A stretch of 33,124 nucleotides of DNA from Clostridiales bacterium (lineage in GTDB: Bacteria; Bacillota_A; Clostridia; Oscillospirales; Oscillospiraceae). This document shows, piece by piece, positions 7,507 to 14,040 of the stretch (position 1 is the stretch's first letter; each line of letters opens with the position of its first letter). A program made the translations under genes and the position numbers. The notes beneath the pieces are model-generated. The model saw nothing but the letters and a program-made list of their open reading frames with translations. It had not been told where the DNA came from and did no database searches. The DNA lies in contig JALFGI010000262.1 of assembly GCA_022777455.1 (NCBI GenBank), positions 1 through 33,124 of the forward strand, given 5' to 3'.

Positions 7507-8246
7507 AGCGTTTTTTCATTTTCCTGAAAACAGAATTGAAGCTCAGCATCCGGGACATGAATATGATCATTTTCGCGGTGCTGATGCCCCTGGTCATTTT
7601 CATAATTCTCGGCATCATCTATGGCACCAAGCCCGCTTTTGAAGGGGCCTCCTACACCTTCCTGGAGCAGTCCTTCGGGGCAGCCTGTGCAGTGAGCATG
7701 TGCGCAGGGGGACTGATGGGTCTCCCGCTGGCGGTGTCCGACTGCCGGGAGCGGAAGGTTCTGAAGCGCTTCCGGGTGACCCCGGTGAGCCCCGCCCTGA
7801 TTTTGGGAGTAGAGCTGGCAATGTACATGGTGTACTGTCTGGTATCCCTGGTCAGCCTGGCGGCGGTGGCCTTTCTCTGCTGGAAGGTCAGGCTGCATGG
7901 CTCCCTGACAGCATTTCTGGGAAGCTGGCTGCTCACCATGGTTTCCACCCTCAGCATTGGAATGCTGGTGGGTGGAATTGCCAAAAACTCCAAGCAGGCC
8001 GGTGTAATTGCGTCACTTTTATATTTTCCCATGCTCGTCTTCTCCGGCACCACCCTTCCTTTGGAGGTGATGCCCCAGGCCATGCAGAAGCTGGTTAGCC
8101 TGTTCCCCCTGACCCAGGGCATCACATTGATGAAGAACACCTTCCTGGGGATATCTCAAGGAAATGTGCTGCTTCCGGTGACGATCATGCTTGCCGTCAC
8201 GGCGGTTTGCACCGGGCTGGCAATTCGGTTTTTCCGGTGGGAATAA
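7503..8246 (+). CDS. ABC-2 type transporter permease
   Basis: 247-aa integral membrane protein. About six hydrophobic segments are visible: residues about 20-42, 55-75, 97-125, 130-152, 160-180 and 220-242. The SDCRERKVLKRFRVTPVSP segment is typical of DrrB-like ABC-2 permeases. It overlaps the ATPase gene by 4 nt (ATGA), so the two subunits are translationally coupled and form a DrrAB-like exporter under the AraC/GyrI-like regulator encoded first in the operon. Exported substrate unknown; multidrug or antibiotic export is inferred from context only. Confidence 0.9.
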   Translation: MKRFFIFLKTELKLSIRDMNMIIFAVLMPLVIFIILGIIYGTKPAFEGASYTFLEQSFGAACAVSMCAGGLMGLPLAVSDCRERKVLKRFRVTPVSPALILGVELAMYMVYCLVSLVSLAAVAFLCWKVRLHGSLTAFLGSWLLTMVSTLSIGMLVGGIAKNSKQAGVIASLLYFPMLVFSGTTLPLEVMPQAMQKLVSLFPLTQGITLMKNTFLGISQGNVLLPVTIMLAVTAVCTGLAIRFFRWE

Positions 8247-8279
8247 AAAATCGGCTGCGGGATTTTTCCTGCAGCCGAT
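8242..8279 (-). terminator. Shared hairpin, best read as leftward terminator
   Basis: A 13-bp stem (8250-8262 with 8267-8279, one G-T pair) has a TTTT loop. Read leftward it is followed by ATTTTTTATT (a proper U-tract), so it terminates the GNAT gene at 8344-8886. Read rightward, after the ABC permease, there is no T-tract, so rightward termination would be weaker. Confidence 0.75.
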
Positions 8280-8343
8280 GATCATTCACTCCTGCTCCGT
8301 CATGGTGCCCCGCGAATATCGAACCGGTCCATGAACGCCACTC

Positions 8344-8886
8344 TCACAGCGGGCGCTCGAAGAGATAAAAATCCGTCCAGCCCACGTTGTCCGTAAACCA
8401 ATGTGCTGTTCCCCGTCGCTCAAAATCAAGAGATTCATACAGACGATGGGCCGGAGTATTGCTGGACAGTGCATCCAGCCGGATAGCCTTTTTTCCCATC
8501 TGCTCTGCCAGGGCAATTGCATGCGCCATAGCCCGTTTCCCAATTCCCTGATGCTGATATTTGGGATTGACGCACAGCAGATGCACCACCGCTACCTGTT
8601 CATCCTCCAAATTCAGCCCCCAAGCGGTATCGTGATAGTCACTTCCCTGGCTTGGCGTGAGGGCGAACGCGCAGAAAATCTCCCCGCTTCCCTGACAGGT
8701 ATACATGACTCCGGACCGGATATAGTCCAGAATCATCCCATCCGTGGGATGCAGACCATAAATCCAACGCCCGAACCGTTCCATTTCCGGGGTCTGGTCG
8801 ATGGCATCCCGGTAAAATTGTGCCACCCGGTCAAAATCTTCAGCTGTCTCCTGGATCAATTTCAGGTCAAAAGTTTCAGGGATCAT
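8344..8886 (-). CDS. GNAT family N-acetyltransferase
   Basis: 180-aa single-domain GNAT enzyme, transferring acetyl from acetyl-CoA to an unknown amine. Motif A is clear: VVHLLCVNPKYQHQGIGKRA (about 106-125), with the Q-x-x-G-I-G-K pyrophosphate-binding loop, followed by motif B around NTPAHRLYESLDFE. The start at 8886 (MIPETFDL) is chosen because GAGGT lies upstream and the promoter at 8924-8952 is correctly placed; the upstream extension to 8952 would cover that promoter. It is monocistronic between this promoter and the terminator at 8242-8279. Confidence 0.88.
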   Translation of the reverse strand: MIPETFDLKLIQETAEDFDRVAQFYRDAIDQTPEMERFGRWIYGLHPTDGMILDYIRSGVMYTCQGSGEIFCAFALTPSQGSDYHDTAWGLNLEDEQVAVVHLLCVNPKYQHQGIGKRAMAHAIALAEQMGKKAIRLDALSSNTPAHRLYESLDFERRGTAHWFTDNVGWTDFYLFERPL

Positions 8887-8923
8887 GTTTCGTACCTCAT
8901 ATTCTAAAACGCTGTTGCATAAC

Positions 8924-8952
8924 ATGATACCACAACTTCCTCCCTTTTGCAA
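8924..8952 (-). promoter_or_regulatory. Promoter of the GNAT gene at 8344-8886
   Basis: Minus strand TTGCAA (8952-8947), 17-bp spacer, TATCAT (8929-8924), with an extended -10 TG one base upstream. The same two hexamers at the same spacing recur in the small transcription unit just to the right (9095-9123). Confidence 0.78.
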
Positions 8953-8954
8953 GC

Positions 8955-8998
8955 AAAAAAGCAGCCCTCGATGTCTCTTTCCAACACCGAGGGCTGCT
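8955..8998 (-). terminator. Copy-A repeat hairpin, leftward terminator
   Basis: AGCAGCCCTCG (8960-8970) pairs with CGAGGGCTGCT (8988-8998). Read leftward the hairpin is followed by TTTTTT. The core AGCCCTCG/CGAGGGCT is the same as in the hairpin at 15870-15905, and the flanking tail is related too. Confidence 0.82.
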
Positions 8999-9088
8999 AT
9001 TCACTTTTATTATCCAGCATCAGCGATTTGACCTCTCTTTCTTCAGTTTTGGGAGCTTACATGATCATTGGACTCACTCCTTTTTTGT
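8955..9088 (-). ncRNA. Predicted small leftward transcript (module copy A)
   Basis: Positions 8887-9296 hold no ordinary gene. On the minus strand a promoter (9123-9095) predicts a start near 9088 and the hairpin at 8998-8955 an end, giving an RNA of about 134 nt. It has a perfect AAAGGAG site eight bases before an ATG at 9068, but the reading frame is only ATG ATC ATG TAA. Beyond that stop the same frame stays open for 19 codons to a TAG at the foot of the hairpin. This could be a regulatory RNA, a leader-type mini-ORF, or a decayed small toxin-like peptide gene. Its last 60-100 nt are related to the end of the transcript at 15862-16113. Confidence 0.45.
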
Positions 9089-9094
9089 ACTTTT

Positions 9095-9123
9095 ATGATA
9101 ACCCGCAAAAGCCAATTTTGCAA
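9095..9123 (-). promoter_or_regulatory. Leftward promoter of module copy A
   Basis: Minus strand TTGCAA (9123-9118), 17-bp spacer, TATCAT (9100-9095). It drives the predicted small RNA toward the hairpin at 8998-8955. Confidence 0.6.
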
Positions 9124-9154
9124 GATGGGATATTGACCAGAATTGTTTTTATTT

Positions 9155-9242
9155 TTTCGTGCAACTAGGAGAATTCAAAACTTTCTGAAAGGTTTTTGTT
9201 GACTACCAGAAAGCATTGTGGTATGATAAATACGTTGGGCGG
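9155..9242 (+). repeat. Duplicated promoter/leader block, copy A
   Basis: This 88-nt block aligns without gaps to 16180-16267; I count about 57 identical positions. Identity is concentrated in TTTCGT, AGGAGA, the -35 box TTGACTA, the extended -10 TTGTG and the first transcribed bases GTTGGGCGG. The downstream genes are unrelated, so the block itself is what is conserved. Confidence 0.8.
9199..9227 (+). promoter_or_regulatory. Attenuated promoter of the DUF1349-GNAT operon
   Basis: TTGACT (9199-9204), 17-bp spacer, extended -10 TG-G-TATGAT (9222-9227). Transcription should begin near 9234, only about three bases before a terminator hairpin. Confidence 0.82.
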
Positions 9243-9267
9243 TCTGGAGATAGGCCGTTCTTTTTCT
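9237..9267 (+). terminator. Leader attenuator hairpin at +1 (copy A)
   Basis: GGGCGGTCT (9237-9245) pairs with AGGCCGTTC (9252-9260), including G-U pairs, around a 6-nt loop, and TTTTTCT follows. The hairpin starts almost at the predicted transcription start and ends 30 nt before the start codon. The pyrimidine tract can also pair with the downstream AGAAAGGAAG ribosome binding region. An attenuation switch is inferred from the layout and from the second copy at 16262-16288. Confidence 0.62.
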
Positions 9268-9296
9268 ATATGCCAATGTGCAGAAAGGAAGACAAA

Positions 9297-9896
9297 ATGT
9301 TTGAATTCAAAAACCCGGAATGGACCCGGCTGCCCGCAAGCTATGTAATCGGACAGGATTCCATCGAAATCGTCACCGCTCCCCGCACCGATTTGTGGCA
9401 GCGTACTTACTATCATTTCCGCAACGACAATGCCCCGGTTTTGCAGGTAAGAACCAAAGAGAAGTTCTTTTCCTTTGTGGTAAAAACTGTCTTTGAAAGC
9501 AAGCACCGGTTTGACCAGTGCGGCGTGGTTTTGTACCTGGACAGTGAGAACTGGCTGAAAGCATCCATTGAATATGAAAACGAGGAATTCCAGCACCTGG
9601 GCAGCGTGGTCACCAACCACGGCTATTCCGACTGGGCCACCACGGCCATCACGGCAGACATAAAATCCATGTGGTACCGCCTCAGCCGCCGGGAAGACGA
9701 TTTCTGTATTGAATGCTCCCAGGATGGGGTATCCTTTTCCCAGATGCGTGTATGCCACCTGTGGGAAGCAAAGGATGAAATCCGCTTTGGAATCTATGCC
9801 TGCAGCCCGGAGGATTCGTCCTTCAAGGCAACCTTTACCAATCTTGCCGTCACCGAATGCCAATGGTTGGCCCACGACGGGCAGCAGCCGGACTGA
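9297..9896 (+). CDS. DUF1349 domain protein (concanavalin-like fold)
   Basis: 199-aa protein covering one DUF1349 domain, a beta-rich concanavalin/laminin-G-like fold found in proteins such as YesU; the ligand is probably a carbohydrate but is not established. Typical segments are RTYYHFRNDNAPVL, FDQCGVVLYLDSENWLKASIE, SDWATTAI and IRFGIYACSPE. There is no signal peptide, so it is cytosolic. The ATG at 9297 follows AAAGGA; the longer reading frame from 9216 would run through the promoter and attenuator and is rejected. The gene lies 30 nt downstream of the leader hairpin and 15 nt before the next GNAT gene, with which it forms an operon. Confidence 0.85.
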   Translation: MFEFKNPEWTRLPASYVIGQDSIEIVTAPRTDLWQRTYYHFRNDNAPVLQVRTKEKFFSFVVKTVFESKHRFDQCGVVLYLDSENWLKASIEYENEEFQHLGSVVTNHGYSDWATTAITADIKSMWYRLSRREDDFCIECSQDGVSFSQMRVCHLWEAKDEIRFGIYACSPEDSSFKATFTNLAVTECQWLAHDGQQPD

Positions 9897-9911
9897 TTTT
9901 GGAGGTATCCC

Positions 9912-10466
9912 ATGATCATTGTACAACTGACCAAAGACCGGGTTGCTGATATCTATCAAACCCATTTGTGCCAGGATTTCCCGCCGGATGAACGAAAGCC
10001 TCTGGATATCCTTTTGAAAGCCATGGATGCCGGGAAATACGAATGTTACGCTCTGACGGAAAACGAGCTGCTGGGCTACGCCTTTTTTGTGAAGCTCGGA
10101 ACCGACTACCTGCTGGACTACCTGGCCATTGTCCGGGGCAAGCGGGATCTGGGCTTGGGCTCTGTATTTCTGGAAAAGCTCTTCCATCAGCTGAAGAACG
10201 CAGACAGCATGATCGTGGAAGTGGAGGAACCCTCCAGCGGAAAAAATGAGGCAGAGCAGACATTGCGCAGCCGCAGGAAGGCCTTCTACCTGCGCAACGG
10301 TTTTTCCGACACCAACGTAAATGCAGAAGTCTTCGGGGTGAACTTCCGGCTTTTGGAGCCATCGAACAAGCCCCATAGCCAGGAAGAAATCAAGGAGCTG
10401 TACCTGCGGCACTACCAGGCTGTCCTCCCGCCCAAGGTTTTTGAAACCCAGGTGAAAATCCTGTAG
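9912..10466 (+). CDS. GNAT family N-acetyltransferase
   Basis: 184-aa GNAT enzyme. Motif A is recognisable as LDYLAIVRGKRDLGLGSVFL (about 73-92), where R-D-L-G-L-G-S forms the CoA pyrophosphate loop; motif B is around RRKAFYLRNGFSDT. A GGAGGT site immediately precedes the ATG. It is second in the operon after the DUF1349 gene and would share its attenuated promoter. The substrate cannot be named; Bacillota homologues of this form are often annotated simply as GNAT. Confidence 0.85.
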   Translation: MIIVQLTKDRVADIYQTHLCQDFPPDERKPLDILLKAMDAGKYECYALTENELLGYAFFVKLGTDYLLDYLAIVRGKRDLGLGSVFLEKLFHQLKNADSMIVEVEEPSSGKNEAEQTLRSRRKAFYLRNGFSDTNVNAEVFGVNFRLLEPSNKPHSQEEIKELYLRHYQAVLPPKVFETQVKIL

Positions 10467-10549
10467 TTTACAGCTTCTTCACATTCCTTTTCAATTTTGG
10501 CAAAGGTTGTCCTTCTAAAATAGAGACATCAAGCAGCAGGAGGTACGCC

Positions 10550-11461
10550 ATGTCCAGAAAATATTCCAATTTGGTCCCCATATCCAATTCTCCGAGGTTC
10601 ATAGACCCTTACCGGGAGCGGCGGGGCACAGGTCCGACACGTCCAAAGAACCCCCTCCCCAGGAAGACTCCGGATTTTGGGGATTTGGGGGATGGCCTGG
10701 CCATGGCCTGGCTGGGGCACAGTTCGATTTTCCTGAGGATGAACGGCAAAAACATCCTCATCGACCCCATCTTCAGCCGCTACTCTTCCCCGGTTCCTAT
10801 GATCGGCCCGAAACGCTTTCCGGGAGAAGCCATTACTCCGGCCCAGCTTCCCGCAATCGACTTGGTGCTCATCACCCACAACCACTATGACCACCTGGAC
10901 AGGGCTACCATCCGCGCCCTGGACGGCCAGGTGACGCGCTACGTTGCCCCCACCGGCGTGGGCAAAAATCTGCGTCGGTTCGGCATCGATCCTTCTAAAA
11001 TCACAGAGCTGGGCTGGTATGAAGGATTCGATGTGGATGGACTGGAAGTGATCTGTACCCCCTCCCAGCACAATTCCTCCCGCACCTTCTTGGACTGGAA
11101 CCGGACACTGTGGGGCTCCTTTGTCCTGAAGGACGGCACCTACACGGTTTTCGACTCCGGAGATGGAGGCTTCGGCAATCACTTCTCGGATATCCGCGCC
11201 CGGTACGGCGCCCCCGACCTGGCCATCATAGAGTGCGGGCAGTACGGAGAGCGGTGGCATGCGACCCACATGTTCCCGGAGGAATCCGTCCAGGCCTGCC
11301 GGATGCTGGAGGCAAAATTGGCTGTCCCGGTCCACTGGGGTGCCTATGTGCTCTCCAACCACCCCTGGGACGATCCACCCCGCCGATTCCGGCAGCGTGC
11401 CGAAGAGCTGAACCAGCCCTTCCGCATCCCGGTGCTGAATCAGCTGATTTCGGTTCTTTAA
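10550..11461 (+). CDS. MBL-fold metallo-hydrolase (NAPE-PLD/UlaG-like)
   Basis: 303-aa metallo-beta-lactamase-fold hydrolase. Metal ligands are visible in THNHYDHLD (about residues 108-116), in PSQHNSSR (about 170-177), in the FDSGDGGFG aspartate segment (about 200-208) and in the late histidine of VHWGAY (about 262-267). The N-terminal FIDPYRERR segment and WLGHSSIFLRMNGKNILIDP place it in the branch with N-acyl-phosphatidylethanolamine phospholipase D and UlaG. The bacterial substrate is unknown, possibly a phosphodiester or lactone. No signal peptide. AGGAGGT precedes the start. It follows the GNAT gene by 83 nt with no terminator between, so readthrough from the 9199 promoter is possible. 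Confidence 0.88.
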   Translation: MSRKYSNLVPISNSPRFIDPYRERRGTGPTRPKNPLPRKTPDFGDLGDGLAMAWLGHSSIFLRMNGKNILIDPIFSRYSSPVPMIGPKRFPGEAITPAQLPAIDLVLITHNHYDHLDRATIRALDGQVTRYVAPTGVGKNLRRFGIDPSKITELGWYEGFDVDGLEVICTPSQHNSSRTFLDWNRTLWGSFVLKDGTYTVFDSGDGGFGNHFSDIRARYGAPDLAIIECGQYGERWHATHMFPEESVQACRMLEAKLAVPVHWGAYVLSNHPWDDPPRRFRQRAEELNQPFRIPVLNQLISVL

Positions 11462-11473
11462 CAAACACACATA

Positions 11474-11518
11474 TTTCCCAGGGTTTCAGTATAACTGCGC
11501 CCCGGGAAATCGTTTTGT
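11474..11518 (+). terminator. Probable terminator after the MBL-fold gene
   Basis: TTTCCC-A-GGG (11474-11483) pairs with CCC-C-GGGAAA (about 11500-11509), with one mismatch and a loop of about 16 nt, then TCGTTTTGTCT. The imperfect stem and long loop make it moderate. Confidence 0.55.
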
Positions 11519-11554
11519 CTGCGTTGATCTCCTCCGGATCAGACTTGTCATCAA

Positions 11555-11583
11555 TTGACACATTTGGAAGTTGATGCTAAAAT
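11555..11583 (+). promoter_or_regulatory. Promoter of the 11615-13109 operon
   Basis: Consensus TTGACA (11555-11560), 17-bp spacer, TAAAAT (11578-11583), about 25 nt before the first ribosome binding site. Confidence 0.82.
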
Positions 11584-11614
11584 AATACCATGTCACCGGA
11601 AACGAGGTATCCAT

Positions 11615-11833
11615 ATGCTTTATGAAATCACAGTTGAACATATCACCCCCTGCGGCGGGGAAAAATATGCCGTTCGGGAGATCATCGAAGCCGAGGCAGA
11701 GAGCCCCATGGCCTATGTGCTGGCCAACAAACGATTTCCAAACGTGACCTTGCTGAAAGACGACGGGGAGGAAACCGTAATAGAAGCCCACAACGATGCC
11801 GGATACAAAACTCGTTACACATTCACCGAATAA
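11615..11833 (+). CDS. Small hypothetical protein (72 aa)
   Basis: I do not recognise this protein. It is acidic, soluble, has one CGGEKYA segment near residue 13 and no membrane or signal sequence. The ATG at 11615 is chosen because GAGGT lies seven bases upstream; the longer frame from 11555 would begin on the -35 box of the promoter. It is the first gene of a three-gene operon, with the lipoprotein gene starting 13 nt downstream, so it is translated from the same message as an envelope lipoprotein and an acetyltransferase. No function can be inferred. Confidence 0.7.
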   Translation: MLYEITVEHITPCGGEKYAVREIIEAEAESPMAYVLANKRFPNVTLLKDDGEETVIEAHNDAGYKTRYTFTE

Positions 11834-11846
11834 GGAGAAATCCCCC

Positions 11847-12659
11847 ATGAGCAAAAAGCACCTCGCCGGTCTGGTAGCTGTAATTTTCGGAGCTTCCCTG
11901 CTCTGTGGTTGTTCCTCCCCAGCACCCCAACAGGATTCCCAGATCTCCACCACGGTGGAACCCACCCCCGCCGCTCCCGACTATGAAGCGCAAATCAAGC
12001 TGCTGGCGGAACGATCGGAGGAATGGAACCAGGATGATGGTGTTCTCCCCTATTACTACCATCAATATACCGTCACCGACCTGGACTGGAACGGACGGTT
12101 GGAAATCCTGGCCATGTCCACCCAGGGCACGGGTATTTTCACTTACGGAACCATCTATCAGGTCCGCCAGGATTTAACAGGGCTGGAGCTCTGCACCTAT
12201 TTGGGAGATGACGGGTGCAGCCTGCCGGAAATGATTATGGACTTTGTTCCCGCAGGCTATAACCCGGACAGCGGCACCTATCATTATGTTTTCAAGGATG
12301 ACTTCCGAGCAGGGGCGGCGGAGTACGGTCAGGTGATTATGCCCCTGTATCTGAAGGACGGAGTGGCTACCTTCCAGACCCTGGGCCAGATGCACGCCCA
12401 AGTGACGGACGGGGTAACCCAGGAGGAATACTACCGGGCAAAGGCCCCCTTCGTTGCCCAAAAGGGGGATGTGCGCACCAAAGACTTCATCCGGAACTAC
12501 CAGCCCATCACCCCGGAAGCTTATGAAAATCTCATACCCGAATATCTCACCACACTCCAGGACTTTACCGCGAATTTTGAGTGGTTCCAGGTGGAGGGCT
12601 CCGTGGACACTGCCACCCTGACCAAAAGCTGGGAAGTCTTCCGCTCCAGCCTGGGCTGA
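11847..12659 (+). CDS. Putative lipoprotein
   Basis: 270 aa. A lipoprotein signal is clear: positive start MSKKH, hydrophobic LAGLVAVIFGASLL, and lipobox LCGC with Cys22 as the predicted lipidated residue, followed by a Ser/Pro/Thr-rich linker (to about residue 48). The mature part has a calcium-loop-like VTDLDWNGRLEILAMS segment (about 75-90), of the form D-x-D-x-N-G-x-x-E seen in VCBS/FG-GAP-like Clostridia surface proteins, including the protein at 14811-15866. No enzymatic motif was found. AAGGAG precedes the ATG at 11847; the longer frame from 11796 would overlap the upstream gene. Expected on the outer face of the membrane. Confidence 0.8.
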   Translation: MSKKHLAGLVAVIFGASLLCGCSSPAPQQDSQISTTVEPTPAAPDYEAQIKLLAERSEEWNQDDGVLPYYYHQYTVTDLDWNGRLEILAMSTQGTGIFTYGTIYQVRQDLTGLELCTYLGDDGCSLPEMIMDFVPAGYNPDSGTYHYVFKDDFRAGAAEYGQVIMPLYLKDGVATFQTLGQMHAQVTDGVTQEEYYRAKAPFVAQKGDVRTKDFIRNYQPITPEAYENLIPEYLTTLQDFTANFEWFQVEGSVDTATLTKSWEVFRSSLG

Positions 12660-12671
12660 AAGGAGCAAGCC

Positions 12672-13109
12672 ATGGTACGGGAAGCAACAGAATCAGATTT
12701 GCAGGAAATACTTCACCTCTATCTCCATCTCCACGAAACCACAGTCCCGGAAAACAACGGGCATCTGCGGGATACCTGGTCACAAATCCTCCATGACCCC
12801 AATCACCACCTGATTGTCAATGAAGTGGATGGGAAAATCGTCTCCTCCTGCGTCTGCGTCATCATCCCCAATCTGACCCGGGGTGTCCATCCCTATGCCT
12901 TCATCGAGAATGTGGTGACGGACGGTGCCTGCCGGGGAAAGGGCTACGCCACCGAGTGCCTGAATTACGCCAGAGAGATTGCCAAGGCCCACAATTGCTA
13001 CAAAATGATGCTGCTCACCGGCTCCAAAAGTGAGAAGACACTGGACTTTTACCGCCGGGCCGGATACAACAGCGCCGACAAAACCGCTTTCATTCAATGG
13101 TTGAATTAA
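12672..13109 (+). CDS. GNAT family N-acetyltransferase
   Basis: 145-aa GNAT enzyme. Motif A is AFIENVVTDGACRGKGYATE (about 76-95), with R-G-K-G-Y-A as the CoA-binding loop; motif B is around KTLDFYRRAGY (about 123-133). The N-terminus (VREATESDLQEILHLY) is typical of the superfamily. AAAGGAG precedes the start. It is third in the operon with the small protein and lipoprotein, 12 nt after the lipoprotein stop, and is closed by the terminator at 13115-13156. Substrate unknown. Confidence 0.9.
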   Translation: MVREATESDLQEILHLYLHLHETTVPENNGHLRDTWSQILHDPNHHLIVNEVDGKIVSSCVCVIIPNLTRGVHPYAFIENVVTDGACRGKGYATECLNYAREIAKAHNCYKMMLLTGSKSEKTLDFYRRAGYNSADKTAFIQWLN

Positions 13110-13114
13110 AGATA

Positions 13115-13156
13115 AAGCTGTCATTGCGCAGAGTCCGCAATGACAGCTTCTTTTTT
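13115..13156. terminator. Strong terminator between convergent genes
   Basis: A 14-bp perfect stem (AAGCTGTCATTGCG at 13115-13128 with its complement at 13136-13149) is followed by CTTTTTT on the right. The leftward T-tract is poorer, so it mainly ends the rightward operon. It overlaps the end of the leftward MerR gene. Confidence 0.9.
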
Positions 13157-13883
13157 AATGGGCGCAATAGAATTCAATGGCTTTCGCGGCAAATTCCGCG
13201 GTGCCCTCTCCCCCGGCGTTGTCGATATTGGCTTTGAACCGTTCATCAGCCACATACATCTGGCCCAGGCCGGAGAGAATCTGCTTGGTGCAGTTGTAAT
13301 AATGCTCCGTGATGAACCGCTGCAGTTCCGCCACCACGGACTGGGCCTCATCCCCATTGGGGTCGCCGGATTTCAGCCCGCCCAGCCGGGCGAAAAAGGC
13401 CATCAGGTCGCTGCTGTCCTGCCGGAGCTGTTCCTCGCTCTTCCCGGCGGTTTTGGTCTGGGACTCCCGGTAGGCACCGGTGCTGCCCCAGCGCTGCTTT
13501 GCCTCGGCGGCAAATGCCTCCTGCTGCTTCTTATCGAATACTGAAAAGCTCATAATCTTTCCTCCGTTTTTCTGCATTTCACGGGCGTCGGTAAGGAGCC
13601 TGTCGATGTGCTCCCGCTGCAATTCCAGAAGGTGGATCTGGTCATTCAGAGCGGCCTGCCGGTCAAAGCCGGGGGTATCCAGAATCCGCCCAATCTCCTT
13701 CAACGGGAATTGAAGCTCTCGAAACAGCAAAATGCTTTGGAGCCGTTCCAGGGCCGTATCGTCATACAACCGGTAGCCTGCCTCCGTCACCCGGGTGGGC
13801 TTCAGCAGACCGATGGCATCATAGTGGTGCAGCGTGCGCACACTGACACCGGACACCTGACTCACTTGTTTTACTGTTTTCAT
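13155..13883 (-). CDS. MerR family regulator with TipAS-type domain
   Basis: 242-aa regulator. The N-terminal MerR helix-turn-helix (VKQVSQVSGVSVRTLHHYDA, wing GYRLYDDTALERL) and coiled coil reach about residue 105. The C-terminal region (about 115-242) is TipAS-like, as in TipAL, Mta and SkgA, which bind thiopeptide-type or other hydrophobic drugs and activate efflux or sequestration genes. Start choice: GGAGGG abuts the first ATG (13889) with no spacing, whereas the second ATG (13883) is six bases away, so 13883 is preferred. The gene lies divergent from the ZmaR-like GNAT at 14041; its own promoter has the 19-bp spacer of MerR targets. The TipAS family call is from overall pattern, without alignment. 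Confidence 0.87.
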   Translation of the reverse strand: MKTVKQVSQVSGVSVRTLHHYDAIGLLKPTRVTEAGYRLYDDTALERLQSILLFRELQFPLKEIGRILDTPGFDRQAALNDQIHLLELQREHIDRLLTDAREMQKNGGKIMSFSVFDKKQQEAFAAEAKQRWGSTGAYRESQTKTAGKSEEQLRQDSSDLMAFFARLGGLKSGDPNGDEAQSVVAELQRFITEHYYNCTKQILSGLGQMYVADERFKANIDNAGGEGTAEFAAKAIEFYCAH

Positions 13884-13906
13884 GTTCATCCCTCCGTGAT
13901 GCTTGA

Positions 13907-13937
13907 ATGATACACCATGACGTTAGGTAAGAGTCAA
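13907..13937 (-). promoter_or_regulatory. MerR-type promoter with 19-bp spacer
   Basis: Minus strand TTGACT (13937-13932) and TATCAT (13912-13907) are 19 bp apart. The spacer is centred on ACCTAACGTCATGGT, an imperfect dyad around ACGT of the sort seen for TipAL/Mta operators. Autoregulation of the TipAS-type MerR gene is inferred. Confidence 0.72.
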
Positions 13938-13984
13938 GTCCTTTTGTCAATTTTTTAAGAATTCATTGAAAATGGGTCCCCGGA

Positions 13985-14013
13985 TTGACAAATTCGGTTC
14001 CTCTGGATATGAT
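13985..14013 (+). promoter_or_regulatory. Promoter of the GNAT/secreted-protein operon
   Basis: Consensus TTGACA (13985-13990), 17-bp spacer, TATGAT (14008-14013), with the AGGAGG ribosome binding site about 14 nt further on. Its spacing is normal, so it does not look like a MerR-activated promoter. Confidence 0.82.
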
Positions 14014-14040
14014 AACGAAAAAGGTCAGGAGGTTCCGTCA

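Noticed and set aside
8947..9168. Rightward 73-codon hydrophobic open frame inside module copy A
   Set aside because: No ribosome binding site; begins on the GNAT promoter and runs through the repeat hairpin.
9165..10412. Open frame of 415 codons on the minus strand across the DUF1349 and GNAT genes
   Set aside because: Antisense to two genes with good ribosome binding sites and family motifs, and it covers the attenuated promoter.
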